In this document: piece after piece, positions 1-10,335 of the stretch
How positions within the stretch are numbered: the first letter of the stretch is position 1
Layout: each line of letters begins with the position of its first letter
Origin: Uranotaenia lowii
Taxonomy: Eukaryota > Arthropoda > Insecta > Diptera > Culicidae
Reading direction: 5' to 3'
Assembly: GCF_029784155.1 (NCBI RefSeq)
Contig: NC_073692.1
Span: 318,451,641-318,515,640 of the forward strand
DNA length: 64,000 nucleotides
Program-made: the position numbers and the translations under genes
Notes under the pieces: generated by a model
Seen by the model: the letters and a program-made list of their open reading frames with translations, nothing else
What the model was told of the DNA's origin: nothing
Database searches by the model: none

Positions 1-400
1 TTCGTTAATCTAAAGCAATTTCAGATGAGGAAATAAAAAAGAGAGTTGTGTATGGTCGAATAATTCCTAAAACTTGGATCGCGAACTTTTTGACAAAATT
101 CCTTATATAGGATGAACAAAATATTTTTCATAACTGTTTATTTGACATGAGAAGATTTTACAGATAGGGAAAACGTATTTTGAGTTCTGAATGTTTACAA
201 AAACATAAAAATATGTGGCCCAAGATTTGTTGTCCACGATTCCCCACAAACTATGATTTGCAATTTGGTTGCATTTGTGTGACTAATTGATGTTTCATCT
301 TAAACTCCTTTCCACGTGAAAAAGCATGAAAAAACTAAGATCATAAGCGTATGACCATATTTATGTTATGAGCTTCTGGTTCCTTATCGCACTATGGGGA
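1..400 (-). mobile_element. 'gtgggccac' DNA-transposon-like repeat, fragment
   Basis: This stretch matches, in reverse orientation, the middle and right part of the element at 55557-56452. Shared blocks include 'aaagcaatttcagatga', 'gattccccaca' and 'aagatcataagcgtatga'. No open frame of interest is present. It is cut by the window start, and its other end fades out near 400. It is non-coding and probably a non-autonomous element. I cannot name the family. Confidence 0.6.
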
Positions 401-1629
401 TTGAGACGGCGAAAAGTCAAAATCTGAACTTTATCGGATCGCTTTTTTTAATTTAACTAGTTAATAACTTAGACTAAGATTTTCCCAGTTTTTCAATTAA
501 TTATCTCGGATACTGAACGCACCACAAATATCAGACTTTGAAAAATTGAAAAATTTATATGATGATGAAAAACATGAAAATCACATATATTTCTATGGAA
601 AACATTGTTTTGTTAAATTAACAGTACACCATATGAAAAATTATATAAATAGCTATCATTTGAACCATTCAATATTTTTACACACTAAATTGTTCTGTTA
701 TAAAAATGTAATAGTACTTTCATTGTACACTGTTCAACTTATTTGGCCGTGATATCAATAAGAAGGTTCAAGTTTAGGGGTTGACTTAAGACAACTTTAT
801 TTTTACCTTTTTCAGCCCCGCGTGCGGTAACCGATCGAACATAGTTCAGTCCGAAAGTGCGAAGTCAGCATCTTGGGCTGAGCCCTCACATTGGACTTAT
901 GTAGTTCGATGTACAGTTTGTCTATGCTATGCATGCATAAACGAACTGTAACATTGATTAATACAATGTTGCGTGTCCACCACAAAAATCAGTACATAAT
1001 TATTTTTTTCAAACGCCAAAAACTTTAAAGGCTTGCCAAAAAAAGCCCCGGATTTCTTTCTACTCTTTTCACTATCAAGATCTAGTTTAAGGTCCTAAAA
1101 ATACACTGTAAGAGATTCTAGGCACCCCTAAGCACCGTTTTTTGAGTTATTGTAAAATCATGCAAAAGAAGCTGAACATATCATGGTAATGGGTATTTTT
1201 TACCAATTAACGAGTATAAATTCAACAAAGTTGATGTTGATTTGTCAAAAAAAAAAAAATATTTCTCGTGATTGATCAATCATTTCACACATTTTTCTTT
1301 TGAGTTTCATGAAATGTCTTGATGATATTTATCATTTATGATCAATTAGTTCAAAACCCGGTTTTCAAAAGAAATAAAAAATAGGGTCAAAAACAACACC
1401 AAGCATCTTACTTTTAAAGTTGCTTTTAAAAAATTTTATATGAATTTTTTTAAATAAAATAAAATAGAAATTTTCTTATAAAATTTTCAAAAATTACAAA
1501 ATAGTCCAAAACAACTAATCATACTTTTTGCCGCCTCATTGTATAGAACTGCCTCAGCGGGTGCATGTCAAATTATATATCTAAGTGAATTTTACAGAAG
1601 CGATTGGAAATTTGATAAGAAGTTCATCA
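401..1629. other. AT-rich stretch, no gene seen
   Basis: There are long A and T runs and only short chance frames. I see no exon, RNA gene or clear repeat apart from homopolymers. Confidence 0.5.
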
Positions 1630-1705
1630 AACAGCCGAGAATCGATCTCACGCCATCTATCATGAGAGTTTAGAAGGCTAACCCCTTAACCACAAGTGAG
1701 CGTCG
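1630..1705 (-). mobile_element. tRNA-derived SINE head (degenerate)
   Basis: Read on the minus strand, this contains a box A-like block (gtggttaaggggttagc, 1677-1693) and a box B-like block (tgagatcgattctcgg, 1635-1650) at tRNA-like spacing. It shares 'tagccttc' and the box B region with the SINE at 41717-41945, so the two are probably one family. There is no intact acceptor stem and no CCA context, so this is not a working tRNA gene. Whether RNA polymerase III would still recognise it is unknown. Confidence 0.5.
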
Positions 1706-2829
1706 AGAAATGTAGAGTTAGTAACTTTTGCTTTCGATTTTCTTTAATCATAATCTTTTTTATAGATTAATCATATATAATTTAGAAATAAGAAATCCAT
1801 TATTGTGTCATATGTTGCCAAAGATAATTTACACTCTGTAAGAAAGCGTTCTATCCACGGTAAAGTGAATTAAATCGGGGTTTTATTGTAATTTGTCAGA
1901 AGTGTTCAAATATCTTTTCAAACTCAAAGAAAAAAAAGTAAGTTAAAACATGCACAGAAAGATTGAGCCTTATTAAGACCTTAGTTTGCTTAAATTGTCT
2001 AATTTACTTTCAAAACTCGGGCATGTTCGAATAAATCCGGGGAATCTGGAATGCAAACCCTCCAATAAATAATCTGTATCTCTTTTTCTTATTTTTTGAA
2101 TAGATTAAATATTTCAAGAGTTTCCAGAAAATCAAACATTATGTTCTGATAAGAAAATATTTTCTCCTCATTAAAAAAACGTAACGGCTTTTACGGGGGA
2201 TAGATTAACTTTTTTTTTAGAAAATTTGTTAAAATTTCAGATGATTTAGTCTGAATTTCATACTTTTGATTCTGATAGAGCCATTTTACGCCATCGGGGG
2301 GGGGGGGGGGGGGGCAGTTAAATTTTTCTCGGTTGCCCAATGAATAAATTTTTTGCCATATACCGATATTTTAAACTCTTAAAAAGGAGCTTGAAATGAG
2401 TGCAGTATGTTGCCTCTTAAAAGTATGAGTGTTAACAACAATTGTTAATACATAAATCTAGTGCAAACTTTGCGGAAAATTTAATAAACTAGTTACACTA
2501 TAAATTCAAATTTTCTTCAAAAATATTCGACTGATCAAATGTTACCTTCTAAAATAGTCAACCAGCAGACGATTCCTTCCTACGTTCAGTAAATTGTTAA
2601 TTATTTTACCCCGATGCTTGTTGCTTGGCAAAACAGTCAGACAGTTATTTTTTTTAATATTCGGTATAATTTTCTTGTATGTATATTGTCTATTTTTCAT
2701 TGAATTGTCAACTTAAAGATGATAAACAGAGTGTTGTAACAGAATAACGATGTTATTTCCTAATCGGACGTTTTAAGTAGTCGGGCGCACACTCTGGACC
2801 GAACAGCGTCCAATTTTCGAGCGAAAACT
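1706..2829. other. AT-rich stretch, no gene seen
   Basis: Apart from the G run at 2296-2314 this holds only AT-rich sequence with short chance frames. Confidence 0.45.
2296..2314 (+). repeat. Homopolymer run of 19 G
   Basis: An uninterrupted run of 19 guanines sits in very AT-rich DNA. It could form a G-quadruplex, and its length in the assembly may be unreliable. Confidence 0.95.
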
Positions 2830-2833
2830 GTAT

Positions 2834-4653
2834 AGTAGGGTGTCCCAAAATTGCTTAACTTCTGGGAATCTGTAGGCTCACCCTCCAAATGGTAAATTAG
2901 GATGTACAAAACAAACTTTTGTATGGAGCCGACTGAAAAAAAAATGTTTAGAGGTTCCGCAAGCGCGACCTTTGATAAAAGTCCACTTTCAAAAGATTTG
3001 ATTTTAAATGAATTCTGGGTCCAAAAATTTTCATAAAATTTATATATTTTATATTTTTTTAATTTTTTCCGAGTTAAATACTACACGTAAAAAATGAAAA
3101 ATGAACCAAATTTGTATCAAAATGTAAAAAAAAACAAGCTATTTCCAAGAAAAAATATTTTTTTGGTCCAAAAATCTTGAATTCAACTGACCAAAATGTG
3201 TACCAAGCGTAAAATATTTTTGATACCAATGCCATCAAAAGATGCGGATTTTTGTGCACTTAAACTTTGCTAAACAAAGCATGTTGTTTGTATCGCCATG
3301 TGAAGAGCTATTCACGGTTTAATGCTTAGTAAAAATCACAATTTAGCATATTTTTTAATTTATTTTATCAAATTGTCATGATAAATACCTACTTGAAAAT
3401 CAAAATACTTGCAAAAAATGACTTGGACGGTTTAAGGAAGTCATCAAAAGGCCATATGCCAAATTTGAGCGGAATCGGACAACAGGAAGGGGTTGCACTG
3501 AATCTCAAGTGTGAAAAGGATCCTGAGACACAGTGTTATAAAGAAGCATTAAAAACTGGTTTTTCATCATACATTTTTGTCTTTACCAATCGATTGCTTG
3601 ATTATGTAGATTTTATTAAAATTTCAATTAAGACTAACATTTCACCTGAAGACTGCAACTCGATTGGACTTAAAACAAAAAAGTTATGACTGTTCCAAAA
3701 TTGTATTTTTGTGGCAAATTGTCGTTTAACACATACTGAGTACATTTTACTCATTGCGTTTTACAGGACAATTTGTTACCAAAATACAATCTTTGAACAG
3801 CCATAACTTTTTTGTTTTAAGTCCAATCGAGTTGCAGTCTTCAGGTGAAATGTTAGTTTTAACTGAAATTTTAATAAAATCAACATAATCAAGCAATCGA
3901 TTGGTAAAGAAAAAAATGTATGATAAAAAACCAGTTTTTTATGCTTCTTAAAACACTATGTCTCAGAATCCCTTTCCCACTTGAGATTCAGTGCAACCCC
4001 TTCCTGTTGTCCGATTCCGCTCAAATTTGGCATATGGTCTTCTCATGACTTCCTTAACCCATCCAAGTTTTTTTTGCAAGTATTTTGATTTTAAAGTAGG
4101 TATTTATTAAGACAAATTTGATAAATTAAATAAAAAATATCCTAAATTGTGATTTTTATTAAGCATTGAACCGCAAATAGCTCTTCACACGATGATACAA
4201 ACAACATGCTTTGTTTAGCAAAGTTTAAGTGCACAAAAATCCGCATCTTTTGATGGCATTGGTATCAAAAATATTTTACGCTTGGTACACATTTTGGTCA
4301 GTTGAATTCAAGATTTTTGGACCAAAAAAATATTTTTTTTTGGAAATAGCTTACTTGTTTTACATTTTGATACAAATTTGGTTCATTTTTCATTTTTTAC
4401 GTGTAGTATTTAACTTGGACAAAATTAAAAAAATATAAAATATATAAATTTTATGAAAGTTTTTGGACCCAGAATTTATTTAAAATCAAATCTTTTGAAA
4501 GTGGACTTTTATCAAAGATCGCGCTTGCGGAACCTCTAAACATTTTTTTTTAGGTCGGCCCCATACAAAAGTTTGTTCTGCACATCCTAATCTACCATTT
4601 TGAGGGTGAGCCCCCAGATTCCCAGAAGTTATGCAATTTTGGGACACCCTACT
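2834..4653. mobile_element. 1.82-kb fold-back element with TIRs
   Basis: Two arms of about 0.9 kb are inverted copies of each other around about 3744. The ends read agtagggtgtcccaaaattg on the left and its complement on the right. The 4 bases GTAT flank it at 2830-2833 and 4654-4657 (TGTAT if the terminus is taken one base shorter), which fits a target-site duplication. The arms agree over most of their length with many small differences, so the insertion is not recent. Short frames in both arms are mirror images of each other, not genes. There is no transposase, so the element is non-autonomous. Confidence 0.85.
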
Positions 4654-4657
4654 GTAT

Positions 4658-5505
4658 AGGTACCTAGAAGTTTTTTATTTCTAAACTAATTTTCGGAAAA
4701 AGGGCGTGCCTGATTGCCTGGTTTTATCCTGCCAGCTTATTTCATATCAAATTTGAGAAAAGTCCGGTCCGGCCTGGTTGTCTGCGTTTCATTAAAAAAT
4801 ATCCGGATTTTGCATATTCACCTTATATGCCAAATCAAACAAAAAAAAAACAAATTGTTTTGTAAATTTGTCTTTTATTAATACTTTCTAAACGAAATCA
4901 TTTGAATAAGTTTTATATAAAATAATCATGAAAGAAACACAATTTCAGATCAGTAAAACCCGATTTAATACACTTAACAGTGGATTGTAGCCTTTCTTAC
5001 AGTCTAAAAATTATATTTGGATACACATGGCACAAAGTAATAAATAAATGATAGATTTATAAATTCTGAGTAATGATTAAAGTATTTCGAACGTAGTAAA
5101 TCCTAAATGAATTTAAGAAATTAACATTCAAAATTTTTTATAGGATAAAAGTATTTTAAAATAATTGTAATTTTCACATAAATAATAGCACAATAGTAAA
5201 CTAATTGAAAATTTTTGAATGATAGAATTCTGGAATATCTTGTATGATCCCGTTTCTATAACATTATGATCTTATATCTATAAAATAGAAGAGCTCTAAA
5301 AATGAAAAGTATAATTTTTAAAAAAAGATGCCAAACCATGTGTTTCAAATAATTCAACCTCTCAAGTAAAGGAAGCGAATAAATTGAAACAAAAAATTTA
5401 CAACTGCCAGACTAAAATACGATGTTTCAACGTAGGTTACAATAATCGATCGAATTAACTATACATATTAAATATTTTGACAACTTTGAAATGTCAATAT
5501 TTTCA
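4658..5505. other. AT-rich stretch with a small 'ccgg' repeat remnant
   Basis: Around 4730-4800 there is a short remnant resembling the 'ccgggcaa' MITE family seen later (gtccggtccggcctggttg). The rest is AT-rich with nothing I can support. Confidence 0.4.
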
Positions 5506-5509
5506 ATGT

Positions 5510-5870
5510 CTATTTTATAATTTTTGTCAATTTTGTCAATTCTGATAATTTTGTCCATTTTGTCAATTTTGTCAATTTTGTAAATTTTATAAATTTTTTA
5601 AATTTTGTAAATTTTCTAAATTTTGTAAATTTTGTAAATTTTGTAAATTTTGAAAATTTTATAAATTTTGTTAATTTTGTTAATTTTGTAAATTTTGTAA
5701 AAATGTAAATTTCGTAAATTTTGTAAATATTGTAAATTTTGTAAATTTTGTGAATTTTGTAAATTTTGTCAATTTTGTCCATTTGGATAGTTTTGTCAAT
5801 TTTGTGAATTTAGTCAGTTTAGGCTATTTTGTCAATTGAGCCTAGGTAGTCAATTAAGTAAATTTAGTGA
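5510..5870. repeat. Degenerate 'aattttgta/c' minisatellite
   Basis: A 9-10 bp unit of the form aattttgtaa or aattttgtca is repeated about 35 times with point changes. The Lys/Phe/Thr-rich minus-strand frame across it is a product of the repeat. A related, more decayed array lies at 6890-7175. Confidence 0.9.
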
Positions 5871-6535
5871 CAGAAAGGACAAAAATAACGAAAATGTAAA
5901 ATGTAAATCAATAATCATCAAAATGTATTAAAATATCATGTGTGCGCTCGATAACAGTGAAATTGCTGTTTGAATCACGGAACACTTTTTATGCAAGCCA
6001 AACATAAAGTTTCGTAACCCATTTGCCCTTTAAATGTATACTTGTAAGAATGCCCCTGAAAGGTATGCTAAGAACTTTGATTTCTATGTTGATTCATTTT
6101 AGTAAAGGGCGAAAGCTGTTTCGAGAAAATCGCGTTGAAAGTAATTAGGTTTAAAATGTAGGTCTTCAAACGGTCCTTTTTCACCCAGCTGACAATTCGA
6201 TTTGTTAACATTTGGCCGCACACCCTTTTGAAAAAATTGATACCACTGCTGCTCTCATGTTGGGCAGGGAAAATAGAATCTTATTGGAAAAAAAATAACG
6301 TGATACTGGGATCAACTCATCTAGAAGTAGCAGGTGCTGTAAACGCCATGATTTATGCAACAACAGTATGCAGCTTTTTGGCTTGCTTGCAGTTCATATT
6401 GAAAAAACACCATTTAAATATTATCTGAACCGAAGATTACCATCTCTTAAAAAGGTTTAACCGTTTTATAACAGATTTTTTAGATTTTCTCATAGTTTAA
6501 CTACAAGTTCGAGTAAATTTTAGAGGTTTTCATAA
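5871..6535. other. No gene seen
   Basis: Mixed-composition DNA with short chance frames. I see no recognisable protein or repeat. Confidence 0.4.
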
Positions 6536-6539
6536 AAAT

Positions 6540-6845
6540 GAGAACAATTCAGGACATTCAGGCACCAATTTTGAAAAATCAGGACAACTCGAGAGTTTTG
6601 AAAAAATCAAAGCGATGTCTCGAAAATCAGGACAAATCGTGATAAATTAGGTTGCCTGGCACCTCTGAGCACAAGAAAAACAACAACAACAACTGAACAA
6701 TTGTAATGCACGTGAGAGGTGCCAGGTGTCCTGATTTTTAAGGACTTGTCCTGACTTTCGAGAGGTTTTCCTGATTTTTCTAAAACTTGCCCTGATTTTT
6801 GAAAATTTGTTTTCAAAAAGTACTGAATTGTCCTGGAAGTCAAAA
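6540..6845. repeat. Inverted 'aggaca / gtgcctggcacctc' repeat
   Basis: The left arm (6540-6670) carries repeated 'aaaatcaggacaa' blocks ending in ttgcctggcacctct. The right arm (6715-6840) is an imperfect inverted copy beginning gagaggtgccaggtgtcctg. The spacer is about 45 bp. It resembles a small fold-back or MITE. Confidence 0.6.
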
Positions 6846-6889
6846 ATTTTGAAAACTTTATCAGTTATATGATTTATATTCATTTTATC

Positions 6890-7175
6890 TATCCAGTTTT
6901 GCCAATTTTGTAAATGTTATCATTTATGTCAATCCATTCAAAATTGGTCAATTTTGGTAAATTTTTGCCAATTTTTGACATATTTGCAAAATTTGTCATG
7001 TTTGTTAAACATGATAAAAGTTTGTGAATGTTGTCTATTTTGTAATTTTTATCAATTTGGTCAATTATGTAAATTTGGTCCACTTTGTTATTTAATAAAA
7101 TTTAAACAATTATGTCTTTTTGTAGTAATTGACTATTTTGACATTTTTGTCAATTATGTCGGTTTTGTAAATCGA
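6890..7175. repeat. Second degenerate 'ttttgt' minisatellite
   Basis: The same 9-10 bp 'aattttgtca' theme as at 5510-5870, more diverged, with units such as tttgccaattttgtaaatg and ttttgtcaattatgtcgg. The frames across it on both strands are repeat artefacts. Confidence 0.65.
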
Positions 7176-8284
7176 CTAGTCGAGGAAAGCCAGAAAGTAT
7201 GAGGATCAAAATCAGAAAATCATCTAGTGAAAAATTGACGAGATGATGTAAGCTACTGAATATTCGATCAAAAATTTATTCGACTAACCTTGCAGTACCA
7301 TTTACTAATAGAGGTGTGACTGATAATATAATACGGAAGTAAAATAAAAGGGTCTAGTTAATTATTGTACTCATGTTGGTAGTATTTCAAAAGAGCGGAA
7401 AGTGGAGCTTGATAATTTACGAACCTGTCGAAACTCAATGAATATAAATGCTAGGCTGATTGTAAAGACCGTCTAACCGCACACAAGGGCTATCTTTTTA
7501 TTATTTTCACGCACCAGAATAAGTTTAGTTTTCGATCGTAAACTGAAATCAGAATTGTAAAAATCAGTGTTTTTGTAGATAAAAATTGCTAAAATAATGA
7601 CAATAAGTCGTTTATTTCATCCCCTTTGAAACTATTTTCTATAAGGGTTGATCTTGCGCATATTTTGCCTTGATCCTACAAAAGTCCGTTGCTTTTCGGA
7701 TCACTAAGTTGAGTTCTTATGTTTATCGTAGCTTTCCTGATCTTATAACACGAAACATTAGTTACGCTGTTTAGCGATAACTTGACCAGCAATTCACACC
7801 GGTTTTGATCGGATGAAGTCGAAAGGTAGTTTTGTTGCATTGTATACTGCCTTCTAGGGTTTAGTTAATATTTATAATTTGTCGGGAATACATGATCGAT
7901 TGCCGGCTCGTCTCTGCCAACAGTCTGTGAGAGATGGTCATAACAGCTGAGTCACTTTCCCAATATCTTTCATTCGAATTCCCTCTCCGGTGAAAAGCTT
8001 CGATAATTCCGACCTTCGCTATAGTTACCGGAACTTGCTTTACTCGAACCTCTGCTCCAACCACTTACCAATAAGCTTTAATGAATAATGCAATGCTTGA
8101 ACAATTGCTAACCACGGATCCGTTTGCAATTCCAGTGATTAGAGAAGAAAAAATTGTCATCTGTTTACCAAATGCAGCGAATTTGAAAATGTAAACAAAC
8201 ATGGATAATTTTGCTTCACGCTCATTTGAAAACACCCAATCACTGCTTTATTCTTATTCAGGTTACTGCCAGAATGCTGTCAGT
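7176..8284. other. Unassigned DNA, possibly unique host sequence
   Basis: The part at about 7860-8070 has higher GC and an open minus-strand frame of 67 codons that I do not recognise. No splice-bounded exon is convincing. Confidence 0.35.
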
Positions 8285-8291
8285 ATTCAAT

Positions 8292-8648
8292 CACTGACCA
8301 TACTGACTGGACACTCGATTTCGTTTTCTGGATAATTTTTCCAGAAAAAAAAACAAAAAAATATCATTTTTCCAACAGTACGCAATGTCGATTCCAGAGT
8401 GCGCATCGATCGATTTGAAGAAATGCTATCCCAGTTAGGAAATGCCACCCAACTTTAAAAATAAAACACGCAATTTCTACGATAAAATCGGGCTAAACAG
8501 GACCATTTTTCCTACAGGGCATTTTTTGTCAAATTTTTCAGGTTCGCCACCTGCCGTCGGTATTGCGAACCTGCAAAATCTGACAACACAAAATTAGACA
8601 GAAAATGGTTGAATTTTTGTTCTAAGAGTCAAGTCAGTGTGGTCAGTG
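8292..8648. mobile_element. 357-bp MITE with 7-bp target duplication
   Basis: The ends are cactgaccatactgac on the left and the near-complement gtcagtgtggtcagtg on the right. Both sides are flanked by ATTCAAT (8285-8291 and 8649-8655). A second, right-truncated copy lies at 54929-55195 in the same orientation. It has no coding capacity. The superfamily is uncertain: 7 bp does not fit mariner (TA), piggyBac (TTAA) or Transib (5 bp). Confidence 0.85.
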
Positions 8649-8655
8649 ATTCAAT

Positions 8656-9955
8656 GTTGCCAGGTTGAGTTCTGATGGTTTTATTTATGGTTCAATGTTC
8701 ATTTTTCGTTCCATGCAAAAAATTGTAGAACGACTGAAGTTTGTGACGGAGAATATGAAGAAGTTTGGAATACTGGAAGATTGTTTGTTTGTGTATATGA
8801 TATTGACTGATGATACCCATGCATGATTCAACAGAGAGTTATACTCGACACAGTTATGCGCTACGAGAAAGCTTTTATAAATTACAGAAAAACGCTGAGG
8901 AAATTCTCAACAAATCGTACAGGTTATAAATCATTTATATTTTATTCGAAAGTTCAAAAAAGTATGCGCTTATTTTATTTGTGTGTTAATGTGAAGTCAA
9001 AAGCAGAGTTTTGCAAAGAGGTTTCCCATTTCTTTTAATTCCTTTTTTTTTTTTTCAATGGAGTAGATGGGGGTTGTGAGGAATGTGTTATTTGCTAAAA
9101 AATCACTTGAAACTTTAAAACAGTTGATAAAATTAAATTTGGTGAAACTTTTTGTTGATGCATTTTCGTTGGAACAGGTTTGAACGTGATATTACGTCTA
9201 TTTAAAAAAGGTTTTTTAATTCGGGTAGGGCCAATAGAAAGCGTCGATTTTTTAAATAGGATTTGATTAGATGTTCCGAAATTTCAAAAGCGTTTTTTTT
9301 TGTTCCGAGCTAACTGATAGTTTCGTCCTTATGAAATGTTACGCTAGGTTTGTTTACATTTGGCGCGTTCGCCCTTTTTCAAACTTACTACAAAATTATC
9401 TGACAGCATCCCGCTTGCGTCGTATAGTATCCAAGCCAGCCATCGCTGCAGAATAATGCGGTGATAAACCCTACACCCATCGGTTTGATATGGCAAGGTC
9501 GGGGTTGTACCCCTTTATGAGATTCCATATCATCACAATATGGTTTTGGAGCTTTCGGCTCTAAAATTTTTGAAACCGGTTCGGTTACCACTGAACTGGT
9601 ACAAAAGATGAAATTATAAATATGTAGAATAAATTAAACTCCTTCCTCCCGCTTGATTTGTCGTCATGAAGACATCATAAGTGGGAGTGGAGCGCGTCCT
9701 TCGGTAGCGAGCGGCGTGTAGCGAGCGCTCCCTTCGTGTATATGACGTCATATATAATTTGACGTCATTTATACGATAATCTTGATTTTAGTGATTGCTG
9801 GTTGTGGCTAGCCAGCCAAATTGACACGTTTTTTGGAGTGATGATTTGATGATAATTACTATGAAAATTTATTTTTCAAACTATTTTGTTTTTTTTTTCT
9901 TTCTTTTATACATTGAAGAGGGAAAAAAATCAAATTTTTTAAGACAAAAATCATT
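8656..9955. other. Unassigned DNA
   Basis: AT-rich to about 9380, then more mixed sequence to 9840. That part includes a small internal repeat around 9693-9735 (agcgagcggcgtgtagcgag) and two 'gacgtcat' palindrome-like sites near 9743-9768. No protein is recognised. Confidence 0.4.
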
Positions 9956-10165
9956 TTTATTGTACTTCCCAGTTTCGCAAAAACGTAGTGACAAAGTTTA
10001 TAAAAAAATCACACCAATACATACAAATACACTGACATCGTCTGAACTCGTCGAGCTGATTCGATAGGTACCTATAAAGGTATATCTAAGACCCATAATT
10101 AATGATCTCCCAAATCGACCGATAACTATACCTTTCTGAAAGAAAGGCAAAAAGGTTTGATGAAA
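9956..10165 (-). repeat. Culicid-type dispersed repeat ('aaaggtata' family)
   Basis: Read on the minus strand it begins ctttctttcagaaaggtata and continues through 'cgaatcagctcgacgagttc' toward 'gtgtatttgtatgtat'. I know this layout from many culicine mosquito intergenic regions; that is recollection, not a database result. The minus-strand frame across it is not a gene. Confidence 0.55.
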
Positions 10166-10189
10166 TTTTTTTTTCAATTTATTTTGACA

Positions 10190-10335
10190 AGTATTTCTTG
10201 GGTTTTTGCTAAATATGTCCGGAGGTTGCCCGGATATTAAGTTAAAAATTTGGAAATAAAATGCCCGAATTTGGTCAGGATTAAAGATTAAATAGGCCGA
10301 ATTCATCCGATTGCATTGCAAGTTGTCCGGATTTA
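10190..10335 (-). repeat. 'ccggat' repeat fragment
   Basis: Clustered 'tccgga', 'cccggat' and 'gcccgaatttggtcagg' blocks match the 44090-44215 fragment and are related to the 'ccgggcaa' MITEs. No intact ends are seen. Confidence 0.5.

Noticed and set aside
3074..4438. Similar short proteins on opposite strands (starting MHKNPHLLMALV)
   Set aside because: They are the same DNA read in the two arms of the fold-back element at 2834-4653, with no sign of coding constraint.
5510..5782. 90-codon Lys/Phe/Thr-rich frame
   Set aside because: Direct translation of the 9-10 bp minisatellite.
9693..9770. Regulatory CRE-like sites (tgacgtca)
   Set aside because: The two 'tgacgtcat' words are real, but with no gene nearby and no further support I do not call a regulatory element.
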